This document shows, piece by piece, positions 52,391-62,599 of a stretch of DNA of 64,000 bases. This stretch comes from Candidatus Sumerlaeota bacterium. Its GTDB lineage: Bacteria > Sumerlaeota > Sumerlaeia > Sumerlaeales > Sumerlaeaceae. Within the stretch, counting starts at the first letter, position 1. Each line of letters begins with the position of its first letter. The stretch is from the NCBI GenBank assembly GCA_017161655.1, contig JADFCV010000002.1, forward strand, positions 344,822 to 408,821. Reading direction: 5' to 3'. The notes beneath the pieces are model-generated. The model saw only the letters and a program-made list of their open reading frames with translations. It was not told the DNA's origin and ran no database searches. The translations under genes were made by a program, and so were the position numbers.

Positions 52391-53193
52391 CGCCCCTCAT
52401 GAGGAAAGAGATTGTTCAGTTTGCTAGCGGCGAGTTCCAGCTTACTGGTTTCTGGGATTTTCCGATAGGGGAGGGGCCGTTCCCCGGCGTGATATGTTGT
52501 CACGGTTTTACCGGACACCATGTGGAAGCTCGCCGCTTATTCTCACGGCTTGCCCGGAGATTGGCGGAATGTGGAATCGCCGTCTTTCGCTTTGACTATC
52601 GCGGCTGTGGAGATTCCGCGGGCGATTTGTTGGACTTTACGCCGGCTGGATTACTCGAAGACTTGGACGCAGCAGCTCAATTATTTTTTTCAGAGACTCG
52701 GCTGGACAAGAAACGTCTCGCGGTCATGGGCTACAGTCTTGGAGGGTTGTCCGCGGCTTATTTGCTTTCACGCACCCCGGAGTCTTGGCAGACCGCAGCC
52801 ATCTGGGCTGGTGTAGCCCGGCCTGAGATCATCAGGGATCGGCTGGCACAATATCCGTCATTTGATGGCTACAAGCGGCGAGGCTACATGGATTACGGAG
52901 GCCTGCGTGTGAGCGCTGCTTACATCGATGAAATCGGAACTTGCGCGAAACCTGTGGAGTGGATGAAAAGGTTTTCGGGGCCCATCCTCTTTTGTCATGG
53001 TGAAAACGACGATATCGTCCGACTCGAGCAGTCGCAACTCTTTCTCTCGACTCGAAACAACCCAGGGGATCAGCTTGTGGTTTTGCCCGGTGCCGACCAT
53101 GGGTTTTCGTCTTGCGAAATCATAGATGATCTGCTTGAATCAACAGTCTGTTGGTTGGTGGAAAAATTAATTCACGTCGACGTTGGGGAATAG
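52375..53193 (+). CDS. Alpha/beta-hydrolase-fold protein (dipeptidyl-peptidase-like)
   Basis: A 272-residue hydrolase with the oxyanion segment CCHGFTGHHVEARR, nucleophile elbow GYSLGG with Ser121, acid in HGENDDIV and His in GADHGFSS. It resembles the acyl-aminoacyl or cinnamoyl-esterase-like branch. The GTG at 52375 lies within the elbB gene; the ATG at 52399 is an alternative start. Substrate is unknown. It is 15 bases before ftsW and likely co-transcribed. Confidence 0.85.
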   Translation: MREQLAPLMRKEIVQFASGEFQLTGFWDFPIGEGPFPGVICCHGFTGHHVEARRLFSRLARRLAECGIAVFRFDYRGCGDSAGDLLDFTPAGLLEDLDAAAQLFFSETRLDKKRLAVMGYSLGGLSAAYLLSRTPESWQTAAIWAGVARPEIIRDRLAQYPSFDGYKRRGYMDYGGLRVSAAYIDEIGTCAKPVEWMKRFSGPILFCHGENDDIVRLEQSQLFLSTRNNPGDQLVVLPGADHGFSSCEIIDDLLESTVCWLVEKLIHVDVGE

Positions 53194-53208
53194 AGCTGGC
53201 AGTAAAAA

Positions 53209-54468
53209 ATGACCGACCTGACCTTGCTTCCAATCAGGAATCACGCAAAATGGCTTTTCACGCTCACTCTTATTCTCACGGGGATCGGGGTGGTCTTTGT
53301 TCTTAGTGCTAGTGCGCCTTATGCAGCCCGTGATGAAATGCGTATGTTTACGGTTTCGTTGCGTGACGGAAGCTTGCCGGACGGGGCACCCTCGGTCCAC
53401 GGTGCGAAATTTTTCATTCGTCAACTTGGATGGGCGCTCATCTCAATCTTCGTCATGTGGAGAGTGTCTCTCCTCGAGCCGAGTATCCACATTGATCACT
53501 CAAGACTCTATTTAATGCTCTCGGTGTTCATGCTTGTGCTCGTATTTGTTCCCCACATTGGTGTTGAGCGCAATGGCGCGCACCGGTGGATTGGGTTTGG
53601 TCCTATCCAGATTCAGCCCTCAGAATTTGCAAAAATCGCGCTTATTTTGCATAGCGCAGCGCAGCTATCCCAGGACGAACGCGAAACTATGTGGAAGAAG
53701 TACTCGCTGTTTAGACATTTAGCACCAAAGATTGCAGTCCTGCTCATGCTGGTGGCGCTGATTATTGTTGAGCCCGATCTGGGAACCTGTGTGGTCCTCG
53801 GTGTGATCGCGTTCTCGATGTGGGCGATCGGTGGTGTGCCTCTTCGGTATCTGGCGGGTTTAGTGCTTATGGGAGTCGGCTTTGTCGTAGCTGCAGTGGT
53901 CGCTGAGCCGTATCGAATGCGAAGGTTGTTCGCATTCATGGACCCAGAGAAAGATCCGCTTGGGGCAGGGTATCACCTTTTGAATTCGCTTATCGCGGTG
54001 GGGACTGGCGGGCTCACGGGTCGTGGCATTGGCCAGGGCCCCTCAAAGTATCTTTTCCTCTCCGAATGCCATACCGATTTCATTTTTTCCATCATCTGCG
54101 AGGAATCGGGATTCATCGGTGCGATCATCGTCGCCGCGCTTTTCCTTCTATTCGTAATTGTGGGCTTGGACGTCGCAAAGCGGGTCAATGACTCAGTGCA
54201 CAAATACGTGGCCGTAGGGGTTACCGTGATGATTGGGACCCAGGCTTTTGGCAATATGGCGGTCGCAGTAGGGTTGTTGCCAACGAAAGGACTTGCCCTA
54301 CCCTTTATCAGCTATGGCGGAAGCTCTCTGTTAGCAAACATGATTGCTGTTGGAATTCTTTTAAGCATTGCTGGAAAGATTGAGTATTCTCCGAATTCGG
54401 ACGAAAAAGCTTTAGACGCTTACGCACGTGGTGCGGGTCATTCAGTGAAAATTGCCAAGGGAGTTTGA
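53209..54468 (+). CDS. ftsW: FtsW/RodA-family peptidoglycan glycosyltransferase
   Basis: A 419-residue SEDS protein with about 10 helices. Signature segments are NGAHRWIGFGPIQIQPSEFA, GRGIGQGPSKYLFLSECHTD and LPFISYGGSS near the C-terminus. SEDS proteins polymerise lipid II during division (FtsW) or elongation (RodA). The call as FtsW rests on the PSEFAK and SYGGSS motifs and length; RodA cannot be ruled out. It is not next to murC or other dcw genes, unlike in many bacteria. The flavodoxin gene follows after three bases. Confidence 0.9.
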   Translation: MTDLTLLPIRNHAKWLFTLTLILTGIGVVFVLSASAPYAARDEMRMFTVSLRDGSLPDGAPSVHGAKFFIRQLGWALISIFVMWRVSLLEPSIHIDHSRLYLMLSVFMLVLVFVPHIGVERNGAHRWIGFGPIQIQPSEFAKIALILHSAAQLSQDERETMWKKYSLFRHLAPKIAVLLMLVALIIVEPDLGTCVVLGVIAFSMWAIGGVPLRYLAGLVLMGVGFVVAAVVAEPYRMRRLFAFMDPEKDPLGAGYHLLNSLIAVGTGGLTGRGIGQGPSKYLFLSECHTDFIFSIICEESGFIGAIIVAALFLLFVIVGLDVAKRVNDSVHKYVAVGVTVMIGTQAFGNMAVAVGLLPTKGLALPFISYGGSSLLANMIAVGILLSIAGKIEYSPNSDEKALDAYARGAGHSVKIAKGV

Positions 54469-54471
54469 AAA

Positions 54472-54963
54472 ATGGCACGGATTTTGGTCTTTTACTATAC
54501 CCGGACTGGCAATACTGAAAAAATGGCGCAGCTCATCGCCGAAGGGATGAAGCTCGTTCCTGGCGCGAGTGTGGATCTGGCTCAGGTTCCTGGGCTTCCT
54601 GTGGAAAAGTGGTTGGAGTACGATGCTCTCGTCGCCGGGGTGCCGGTCTACTATGGAATGGTTCCAGCAGCAGTGAAGCAGCTGTTTGATGAGAGTGTCG
54701 AATTCCACGGTCAGCTCAAAGGGAAGCTAGGTGGCGCATTTGCCTCGTCTGCGAACGTGGGAGGCGGGAACGAAACCGCAATCCTCGACATTATCCACGG
54801 TTGGCTTATCCACGGAATGCTTGTCGTTGGAGACTATTCCAACGATCATTATGGCCCTGTTTCAATTGGCGAACCCGATAAACGTGCGAAAGATATTTGC
54901 TTGCGTTGGGGGCAAATGTTCGCCGAGACCGCAGTAAAACTATTTGGGGCAAACCCCGACTAG
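54472..54963 (+). CDS. Flavodoxin/NAD(P)H:quinone oxidoreductase-like protein (WrbA-like)
   Basis: A 163-residue flavoprotein of the flavodoxin fold. The phosphate loop YYTRTGNTEKMA binds FMN, and the middle has AGVPVYYGMVP and FASSANVGGGNETA, as in WrbA-like quinone reductases. It would protect quinones from one-electron reduction. A GGGAG site precedes the ATG. It directly follows ftsW and ends near the convergent DUF2231 gene. Confidence 0.87.
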   Translation: MARILVFYYTRTGNTEKMAQLIAEGMKLVPGASVDLAQVPGLPVEKWLEYDALVAGVPVYYGMVPAAVKQLFDESVEFHGQLKGKLGGAFASSANVGGGNETAILDIIHGWLIHGMLVVGDYSNDHYGPVSIGEPDKRAKDICLRWGQMFAETAVKLFGANPD

Positions 54964-54986
54964 GAAGCTTATTCGTCCATTGGCCC

Positions 54987-55562
54987 TCAATGCTTGTCAT
55001 TGTCCCGCGTCTTCGGGTTCTCTTCTTCTTTTTGCTTGGCGGAATCGTTTGACATCAAGCTGGACTGCTTCAGCGGCGCACGGATGCCGTGGAGGTGAAC
55101 TAATTCGCCACCAAGCGATGCAGTGTTCACTAACACAGCACACCCGCCGACATAAATAGCAAAATAGGCAGCCATGAGCCTCGTGAGCAGTTGTTGAGAC
55201 GGTGGACGCTTGAAAAGCTTTTGGCCGTAAATTTCTATCGTCAGCAGAGCAACGTAGAGCACCGCCAGCACGACAAAAACTGTCCGTGTTAGTTCTCCAG
55301 CTTCTTCATGAACATCCACGAACACACGCAATTCTTTCGGCAAGGCAAGAGCCTCCGCTGAGGCTTCGCCTGTGGCAGTGGCCAAAATTGCGCCGAGTGT
55401 CCCTAGAATACACAACACGAGTCCACAAGACCAGGTTTGGCGTCGATGTCGCGCAGACAAAAGCCCCGCAAGAATGAAAAGGGGAACGACGAGAAGCAGC
55501 GCAATGGGGAAATGCACCACGGCCGGATGAAGTCCTTCCCACGCTGGCAAGATTCCAAACAA
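54987..55562 (-). CDS. DUF2231-type small membrane protein
   Basis: A 191-residue protein with about four helices, beginning FGILPAWEGLHPAVVHFPIA, the DUF2231 opening. His residues in HPAVVHFP might bind heme or metal. The TTG at 55562 is chosen since GGAG lies seven bases before it; a longer reading frame upstream is non-coding. The C-terminal tail is charged. Function is unknown; the gene is divergent from nuoD and could share its control region. Confidence 0.7.
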   Translation of the reverse strand: MFGILPAWEGLHPAVVHFPIALLLVVPLFILAGLLSARHRRQTWSCGLVLCILGTLGAILATATGEASAEALALPKELRVFVDVHEEAGELTRTVFVVLAVLYVALLTIEIYGQKLFKRPPSQQLLTRLMAAYFAIYVGGCAVLVNTASLGGELVHLHGIRAPLKQSSLMSNDSAKQKEEENPKTRDNDKH

Positions 55563-55771
55563 TGGCACTCTCCTTGTGCTATTTTTTATCGCGTGATTTG
55601 AGTTCAATTGGATCAAGTCTGTCAACTTGCAACATTGGTGAAAAATACGCTTGTTCCGATGCTGGAAAGCGCCCTTTGATGACATTCTCGTGATCGAACA
55701 AAACGAGAATTGATTAGTTACTGTGTCATGAGAAAAGGCTCCAATTTCACCCTGAAAGCGCTGATGCCACG

Positions 55772-56905
55772 ATGACAACAGATGTTACTTTTCTGAAAAC
55801 CGACGAGATGCTTGTGAACATGGGACCACAGCATCCGTCGACACACGGTGTATTACGGGTGGTTGTGCGTACCGATGGAGAAGTTGTGCGCAAGGCGGTT
55901 CCCCACATTGGCTATCTCCACCGCTGCAAAGAGAAATGCGCAGAAGCGGTGACTTATCAGCAATTCATCCCGTACACTGATCGACTTGATTACCTTGCTT
56001 CGATGTCTAACAACTTCGCCTTCTGCTGGGCCGTCGAAAAGCTCGGCAAGGTCGAAGTGCCGGAACGCGCAGAGTACATCCGGGTCATTGTGGCCGAACT
56101 TCAGCGCATCGCCTCACACCTTGTTTCGTTTGGAACGTATGGACTCGACCTTGGTGCAGTCACCCCTTTCCTTTACGCCTTCCGCGAACGTGAAAAGATT
56201 CTCGATATTTTCGAGCGCATCTCTGGTGCACGACTGACTTACTCGTACGGGCGTATTGGCGGAGTCATGCGCGACTTTGATCAGACGACCGTCGACATGA
56301 TTTATCGCTTCCTCGACGATTTCGAAAAGCGCTGGGAAGAGTACAATGCTTTGCTGACAGAAAACGAGATTTTCATTAAGCGCACGGCAAATATTGGGGT
56401 AATTCCGAAAGAACTGGCGATCGCCTATGGCTTGAGCGGCCCCTGCCTGCGTGGAAGTGGGGTGGCATTTGATATTCGCCGTGCTGAGCCCTACTCAGTG
56501 TACGACCGTTTCGATTTTCACATCCCTGTGGGCGAAGGCAAAATGGGGACCGTGGGTGACTGTTGGGATCGCTACTGGGTCCGCATGGTAGAAATGAAGG
56601 AGAGCTGCCGAATCATTCGGCAAGCCCTCAGCAACCTGCCAGACGGACCAGTCAGTAATCCCAAGGTTTTGCGAGTGTTCAAACCTGCAGCTGGAGAAAT
56701 TTATTTCCGTGCAGAGAATCCTCGCGGTGAACTCGGCTTTTACATTATCAGCGTGGGAGAAAAGAAGCCTTATCGTTGCCGCGTTCGCGGGCCAAGTTTT
56801 TGCAATCTCAGTGTGCTGAGCGAAGTGGCTAAAGATTGCCTCATTGCTGACGTTGTGGCCATCATTGGCTCAATTGACATTGTACTGGGCGAATGTGACC
56901 GTTAA
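55772..56905 (+). CDS. nuoD: NADH-quinone oxidoreductase subunit D
   Basis: NuoD is the 49-kDa-type subunit that shapes the quinone site at the junction of complex I's arms. The 377-residue protein has VNMGPQHPSTHGVLR, PYTDRLDYLASMSNN and the end SIDIVLGECDR, where the usual end is GEVDR. The lone gene is far from nuoJKLMN (4-10 kb), and nuoB, C, H and I are not in the window. It ends two bases before the convergent GT4 gene. Confidence 0.97.
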   Translation: MTTDVTFLKTDEMLVNMGPQHPSTHGVLRVVVRTDGEVVRKAVPHIGYLHRCKEKCAEAVTYQQFIPYTDRLDYLASMSNNFAFCWAVEKLGKVEVPERAEYIRVIVAELQRIASHLVSFGTYGLDLGAVTPFLYAFREREKILDIFERISGARLTYSYGRIGGVMRDFDQTTVDMIYRFLDDFEKRWEEYNALLTENEIFIKRTANIGVIPKELAIAYGLSGPCLRGSGVAFDIRRAEPYSVYDRFDFHIPVGEGKMGTVGDCWDRYWVRMVEMKESCRIIRQALSNLPDGPVSNPKVLRVFKPAAGEIYFRAENPRGELGFYIISVGEKKPYRCRVRGPSFCNLSVLSEVAKDCLIADVVAIIGSIDIVLGECDR

Positions 56906-56907
56906 CT

Positions 56908-58146
56908 TTACCATGGCGGCCGAGTAACTTCAAATTCATCGAGAGCTTCCTGGAAAACGCTCACTACGCCCTGCACATAGGGTTCGATGGAGAAATGGCG
57001 CCGGCAATGTTCGTAGGCCGCCTGGCCCATGCGTCGGCGCAAGGTTGGAGCCAAAGCCAACTCGGTAACAGCAGCTGCAAAATCCTCCAGATAGTACCAA
57101 AAAACGGTGTCGTCTCGCGCTCGTTCGTCCCCGATGAGAACACCGGTTTCATTGTGCAGGACAAGCTCTTTAATTCCGCCCACGCGACTCCCAATAGTTG
57201 GTACCCTCGCCGCTGCCGCCTCGATCACGACTCGCCCGAAGCCTTCATCGTTGCTCAAAAGCACGTGCAAATCAAGTGCGGCAAAAAACTCCGCCACTCG
57301 TTCCTGAAAGGGTAAGAATGTGACGTGATTACTGACACCGAGCTTTTCTGCAAAACTTTGAAGTTCCCGTGCGTACTGCTCTTGACCAGGGCTTGGATCG
57401 CCTACGAAGAGCACCCGAGCATTTGGCACTTTCTGCAGTATCAGGGGCATTGCCTCAAGTAAGAATCTCGGCCGTTTGCGGGGCATCAGCAGGCCGATAC
57501 TGCCGATGACAAAGTCCTCTCTGCCGAAGCCTAGCTGTTCACGGACTTGGTCTCTTTTCTCGAGCGCAAGCTCGAATTCATCGAAATCGATGCCGTTGTA
57601 AACCACACGAACTTTTCGCTTGTACCATGGTTCGCCAGAAAAATCTTCGGCGGCCGCCCTTGAAACGGCGATGATGCGTGTGGCGTCGCCGAGTAAGTAA
57701 TTGCGGATCATTCGTGGCGTGACAGACAGCCGATTATGCGTAACGATCGGCAACGCCCTCTTTCCCATCTGGCGCTTCATGGTGACGTTACACAGTAACT
57801 CTTTCCAAGGAGGAGCTGTCGAGGCTGCTGCTACGGCGTGGGGATTAGGGTAAATCTCATTGCAGTGAATCAGGTCAATAGAGTGCGCGCGCAGCAGCTG
57901 GCGGAACTCATGGATGCGCGCGGGAATTCTCGCCCAGGAGTAGCTTTTTCGCCAGGGAGGAAGCTCAAGTGCAACCCACGGGAGTTTTCGCTTATCCAAC
58001 TCGTCAGTGAAAGGTCCAGGTCGCGGAACAAGCACGAGCGGTTCAAAGCGGCTTCCAGCGAGTTCCTTGACAAGCGTGAGAAGACTGCGACGCGCGCCTA
58101 AAAGCCGCACGCTTGGTGTGATGTGCAGCACACGGATCGATTTCAT
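56908..58146 (-). CDS. GT4-family glycosyltransferase
   Basis: A 412-residue GT-B enzyme. It starts VLHITPSVRLLGARRSLL and has a donor site EGFGRVVIEAAAARVPTIGS with the two Glu of GT4 enzymes. It would add a sugar in surface-polysaccharide synthesis. It follows the rsmG gene by 30 bases on the same strand. Confidence 0.9.
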   Translation of the reverse strand: MKSIRVLHITPSVRLLGARRSLLTLVKELAGSRFEPLVLVPRPGPFTDELDKRKLPWVALELPPWRKSYSWARIPARIHEFRQLLRAHSIDLIHCNEIYPNPHAVAAASTAPPWKELLCNVTMKRQMGKRALPIVTHNRLSVTPRMIRNYLLGDATRIIAVSRAAAEDFSGEPWYKRKVRVVYNGIDFDEFELALEKRDQVREQLGFGREDFVIGSIGLLMPRKRPRFLLEAMPLILQKVPNARVLFVGDPSPGQEQYARELQSFAEKLGVSNHVTFLPFQERVAEFFAALDLHVLLSNDEGFGRVVIEAAAARVPTIGSRVGGIKELVLHNETGVLIGDERARDDTVFWYYLEDFAAAVTELALAPTLRRRMGQAAYEHCRRHFSIEPYVQGVVSVFQEALDEFEVTRPPW

Positions 58147-58176
58147 TTCTCCATCTCTTTGCCCCCCGCAAGCCCT

Positions 58177-58908
58177 CTAAGCAAGTGGCTGTTTGAATGG
58201 TTTCGCATGACTGCGAGGAAAGCGTGCTGGAATTTCACCAACACGCTGGACAACGAAAAGCACTCGATCCTGGCGGTCGCCTTCCAGCCGGTAGCATACG
58301 GGATCCAGCAGTCTTCCGCCCAGCTGGGGAAGCACTTGCCTTGTGCGTTCAGCTTCGGGTAATGAAGCTTGCGTCTTATAGAGAACGAGATGGCCTCCCA
58401 TCCTCAGTAAAGGTAATCCAATTTCACAGAGCGAAGCAAAAGCTCCCACAGCGCGGGCAGTCACCACGTCGAAAGTCACTCGCTGTTCGGAGTGAGCCAC
58501 ATTCTCTGCACGCTGGGCAAGTACTTGAATGTTTTCAATACTTAGACGCTGCGCCGCTTGTTGGATAAAATTTGCTTTCTTGTTAACAGACTCAATGGCC
58601 AACCAGTGGCAATCTCGCATGCAAATGGCAAGCGGAACAATCGGAAAACCTGCGCCTGAACCGATGTCCGCGGCTTTCCGGCTAAGAGGAAACCAGGGCA
58701 AAAGCTTTAAAGGCGCCAACGAATCGGCAAAATGAAGTCGAGCAATAGCCTCGGGATCGCGAATAGCCGTCAGGTTGTGGCGACGATTCTCATCGATCAG
58801 GTAAGCCATAAATGCGGCCAGTAGATCAAGCCGATCTGCGTCACCAGCCAATGCCTGGATCCACGGCTCGTTGAGAAGATGCTGTCGGTATGTGTCTGTA
58901 AGCTCCAT
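58177..58908 (-). CDS. rsmG: 16S rRNA (guanine-527-N7)-methyltransferase RsmG
   Basis: A 243-residue SAM-dependent methyltransferase with the SAM loop AADIGSGAGFPIVPLAI and AVGAFASLCEIGLPLL. It methylates G527 of 16S rRNA. The ATG at 58908 is chosen, as upstream in-frame codons to 59106 have no ribosome site and lie in the divergent promoter region. The C-terminal 20 residues are extra and basic. Confidence 0.93.
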   Translation of the reverse strand: MELTDTYRQHLLNEPWIQALAGDADRLDLLAAFMAYLIDENRRHNLTAIRDPEAIARLHFADSLAPLKLLPWFPLSRKAADIGSGAGFPIVPLAICMRDCHWLAIESVNKKANFIQQAAQRLSIENIQVLAQRAENVAHSEQRVTFDVVTARAVGAFASLCEIGLPLLRMGGHLVLYKTQASLPEAERTRQVLPQLGGRLLDPVCYRLEGDRQDRVLFVVQRVGEIPARFPRSHAKPFKQPLA

Positions 58909-59082
58909 TTTGGTGCTATGTAGCGCCCGACAAAACGCCAAAATAACGTCCTTACGCAAGACTGAAAAATGAGTGCTCCTATGTATGGACTTGCAATGAC
59001 ATTGAAATTGATCCTGCACCCCAAATGGTAGTTTCATATCGTCAAGACATCTAACCACCCTTAAGCAGTTGGAGCTATTCCG

Positions 59083-62000
59083 TTGAGCGTACCCGAATTT
59101 GTCCATTTACACCTGCATAGCGAGTACAGTTTGCTAGATGGGGCATGTCGCTTTGAGTCACTTCCCAAACGCGTGGCTGAGCTGGGGATGACCGCTGTCG
59201 CCTGTACCGATCACGGAAATCTCTTTGGCGTGGTGAACTTTTCCGATGCCTGCAAGGCGCATGGCATCAAGCCGATCATAGGCGCGGAACTGTACATCAC
59301 GACAGAGAGCCGCCACAAAAAGCGAGTAGACGGGGGAAATCGTTCGTCCGCGAATCACATCCTGGTACTTGCTGAGAACTCTGAGGGATACGCTAATCTC
59401 TGCAAACTCTCCTCTATTGGTTACCTCGAAGGCTTTTACCGCAAACCCCGGATCGATTTTGAAGCTCTCGCAGCTCACTCAAAAGGACTGATCATTACCA
59501 CAGCTTGCCTTAAAGGGCTTGTGCCGGAAGCACTCAGCCAGGATGACTTCAGTCGTGCGCGCGAGTACCTTGGCACCTTCCGCGATATTGTTGGGCGCGA
59601 GAATCTTTATGTGGAGCTTATGGATCACGGGATCCCCGAGCAGAGAAAGATCCTCCCGCATCTTATAGACCTTGCGAAGCGCGAGGATCTCCGGGTGATC
59701 GCGACAAATGATTGTCACTACCTCACACGTGATGATGCCCGGATTCACGACATCCTCTTATGCGTTCAGACTGGCGCCAAGCTGAGCGACCCAAACCGCA
59801 TGCGCTACGAGCCGGAGGAGTTCTATCTGAAATCACCCGAGGAGATGTATCAGATTTTTGCAGAAATCCCCGAAGCCTGCCGCGAGACCCTTGCGATTGC
59901 TGAGCGCTGCAACGTCGAGCTTCAGTTCGGCCAGAAGCTCTTGCCTGTCTTTAAGACGCCGGACGGAAGTACGCCTGAGGAGTATCTGCGTCGCCTTGCT
60001 TACGAAGGGCTCCATGCGCGCTATGGCTCACCGACCGAGGAACATATCAAACGGTTAGAGCACGAGCTCGAAACGATTTGCCGAATGGGATTTGCATCCT
60101 ACTTCCTGGTTGTGTGGGACTTCGTGCATTATGCAAAGTTAAATGATATTCCTGTGGGACCTGGCCGTGGGAGTGCAGCAGGAGCCCTTGTCGCCTATTG
60201 CTTGGGCATCACTGATATCGATCCCCTCAAACACAATCTTCTCTTCGAACGTTTTCTCAATCCCGAACGTGTGTCGATGCCTGACATCGACATGGATTTC
60301 TGCTACGAAAACCGTAGCAGGGTGATTGAGTACGTTAAGCAGAAATACGGAGAACGAAATGTCGCTCAGATTATCACCTTCGGAACTCTGAAACCGAAAA
60401 ACGCTGTACGAGATGTCGGGCGCGTGCTTGAGGTCCCTCTCGATAAAGTGGAGCGCATCTGTAAACTCATCCCCGATATGCTCAAGCCGGAAAAGGGCGA
60501 AAAAGCTATAGACTGCGCACTTCGCGATGGCCCCGAACTCAAGGCACTTTATGACTCAGACCCAGAGGCCCGCCAAATCATTGACTACGCGCGTCAAATC
60601 GAAGGAATGGCGCGTCATGCTTCCACCCATGCAGCAGGCGTCGTAATCTGCGCCCGTGACCTCACCGAGGTGCTTCCCCTTTATAAGGTCACAGACAGCA
60701 ACGATATTGTTACCCAATTCCCCATGGGAATTGTGGAACGGCTTGGCCTTCTAAAGATGGATTTTTTGGGCCTGAAAAACCTCACGATTATTGAGAACGC
60801 GCTCAAAAGCATTCGCAAGAATCATGGTGTAGAGATCGATTGGCAAAAGATTGGCATGGAGGATTCCGAAACTTACAAGCTGCTCCGGGCAGGTCGCACT
60901 CTCGGCGTGTTCCAACTTGAATCCGAGGGCATGAGAAAACTTGTTCGGGAGTTAGCTCCCACCCGCTTTGAAGATCTTGTGGCACTTCTTGCCCTCTACC
61001 GCCCAGGCCCTCTTGGCACAAACATGCACATGGAATTCGTAGAATGCAAACATGGGCGGAAAGAGGTCATCTATGATCACCCAGCCCTCGAGCCAATTCT
61101 TCGCGATACTTACGGCATGATCCTTTATCAGGAACAGGTCATGCAGATTGCTCAAGTTCTAGCCGGCTTCAGTTTGGGACAGGCCGATCTCATGCGCCGC
61201 GCCATGGGAAAGAAGAAAAAGGACGAGATGGCCAAAATCCGGAATGATTTCATCTCTGGGGCTGTCAGTCGTGGGGTCGAACCGGAACTTGCTGAGCGAA
61301 TTTTCGAGAAAATCGAGTACTTTTCCGGTTACGGCTTCAACAAATCTCATAGCGCTGCGTACGCGCTCATTTCCTACCGCACGGCCTACCTGAAAGCCCA
61401 TTATCCGGTCGAGTATTTGGCAGCGCTGATGACCAATGCAATCGGCGGCAAAAAGGAGGAGATGGAAAAATACTTCTCCGAAGCAAACGACCTCGGGATC
61501 AAAATTCTGCCGCCGGACGTTAACGAATCGGACAAGTACTTCACGGCCAGTCATGGCAGCATTCGTTTCGGGTTAGCCGGTATCAAGAATGTGGGGGAAG
61601 CAGCCGTCGAAGCCATTCTTAATGCTCGAAAGAACGGCGGCAAATTCCAGGATTTCGTAAATTTCTGTGAACGCGTTGACCTCACGCTTCTAAATTCGCG
61701 CATGCTAGAATCCCTTATCAAAGTGGGAGCGTTCGACTCGCTGGGTGTTCGCCGTAGCCAACTGTTGGAAACATATCCGCATCTTATTGAGCTAATCCAG
61801 GAGCGGAAAAGAGAGCGCGAACTCGGGCAAGACTCCCTTTTTGACATGTTCGCTGGAGACAAACATCTGCAGGGGGCCGGTGCTTTTGTTCTCGAGTCAT
61901 GGGAACTTCCTGACATCCCCGAGATTTCGAGCCAGCAGAAAATGGAGTTCGAAAAAGAACTGCTTGGCTTTTATGTCAGTGAACACCCCATGAAGCCTTA

Positions 62001-62592
62001 CGAACCTGATGTAGATGCGTTCGCTACGGCTAGTCTTGCACGTCTCATCGAAAGCAAACCAAAGGATGGAGACGAGCTTGTGTCGGTGATCGGTCGAGTT
62101 GGAGAGGTGACCCGCAAAACCGATCGCCAGGGCCGGAATATGGCCTTCGCAGAGGTGACGGATACTTTTGCTTCAATTGAGGCGATATTCTTCGCTGACC
62201 CTTACAGCAAATACGCAGACCTCTTGTTTCGTGATAATGTCCTTTGGCTCACGGGGCGTCTCGATCTGCAGTCGAATCGACCAAAACTCTTGGTGAAAGA
62301 GGCGGCTCCGATCGAGAAAATTCGAAAGACCCGAAAATACGAAGTTCAAATTGTCGCCCGTTTTAAAGAGTCCGTGCCTGGGCCGGAGTGGTTTGCGGAA
62401 CTGCAAAAAACGCTTTCTCTCCACAGAGGAAATAAGATAGTTTCCTGTCTGCTAACACTGCAACAACACGGCGAAATGACGGTGACCCTCCCAAAAAAGT
62501 ATGCGGTAAACGTAACCAACGACTTCGTCCTTGCCGTTCGCAAACTTCCCCACGTCACGAAGATTCGTTTCCTCGAGTCTGATGCAGAATGA
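59083..62592 (+). CDS. dnaE: DNA polymerase III alpha subunit
   Basis: A 1169-residue replicative polymerase. The PHP domain starts FVHLHLHSEYSLLDGA. The catalytic part has VGPGRGSAAGALVAYCLGIT and MPDIDMDFCYENR with the two Asp; later come the GYGFNKSHSAAYALISYRTA helix-hairpin-helix region and an OB-fold (SVIGRVGEVTRKTDRQG). Translation starts at a TTG at 59083 with GGAG nine bases upstream. It is divergent from rsmG and followed by a glycosyltransferase after eight bases. Confidence 0.97.
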   Translation: MSVPEFVHLHLHSEYSLLDGACRFESLPKRVAELGMTAVACTDHGNLFGVVNFSDACKAHGIKPIIGAELYITTESRHKKRVDGGNRSSANHILVLAENSEGYANLCKLSSIGYLEGFYRKPRIDFEALAAHSKGLIITTACLKGLVPEALSQDDFSRAREYLGTFRDIVGRENLYVELMDHGIPEQRKILPHLIDLAKREDLRVIATNDCHYLTRDDARIHDILLCVQTGAKLSDPNRMRYEPEEFYLKSPEEMYQIFAEIPEACRETLAIAERCNVELQFGQKLLPVFKTPDGSTPEEYLRRLAYEGLHARYGSPTEEHIKRLEHELETICRMGFASYFLVVWDFVHYAKLNDIPVGPGRGSAAGALVAYCLGITDIDPLKHNLLFERFLNPERVSMPDIDMDFCYENRSRVIEYVKQKYGERNVAQIITFGTLKPKNAVRDVGRVLEVPLDKVERICKLIPDMLKPEKGEKAIDCALRDGPELKALYDSDPEARQIIDYARQIEGMARHASTHAAGVVICARDLTEVLPLYKVTDSNDIVTQFPMGIVERLGLLKMDFLGLKNLTIIENALKSIRKNHGVEIDWQKIGMEDSETYKLLRAGRTLGVFQLESEGMRKLVRELAPTRFEDLVALLALYRPGPLGTNMHMEFVECKHGRKEVIYDHPALEPILRDTYGMILYQEQVMQIAQVLAGFSLGQADLMRRAMGKKKKDEMAKIRNDFISGAVSRGVEPELAERIFEKIEYFSGYGFNKSHSAAYALISYRTAYLKAHYPVEYLAALMTNAIGGKKEEMEKYFSEANDLGIKILPPDVNESDKYFTASHGSIRFGLAGIKNVGEAAVEAILNARKNGGKFQDFVNFCERVDLTLLNSRMLESLIKVGAFDSLGVRRSQLLETYPHLIELIQERKRERELGQDSLFDMFAGDKHLQGAGAFVLESWELPDIPEISSQQKMEFEKELLGFYVSEHPMKPYEPDVDAFATASLARLIESKPKDGDELVSVIGRVGEVTRKTDRQGRNMAFAEVTDTFASIEAIFFADPYSKYADLLFRDNVLWLTGRLDLQSNRPKLLVKEAAPIEKIRKTRKYEVQIVARFKESVPGPEWFAELQKTLSLHRGNKIVSCLLTLQQHGEMTVTLPKKYAVNVTNDFVLAVRKLPHVTKIRFLESDAE

Positions 62593-62599
62593 GTAAGCC

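Noticed and set aside
55563-55778. Longer N-terminus of the DUF2231 protein
   Set aside because: Extra residues look non-coding, and a ribosome site supports the downstream TTG.
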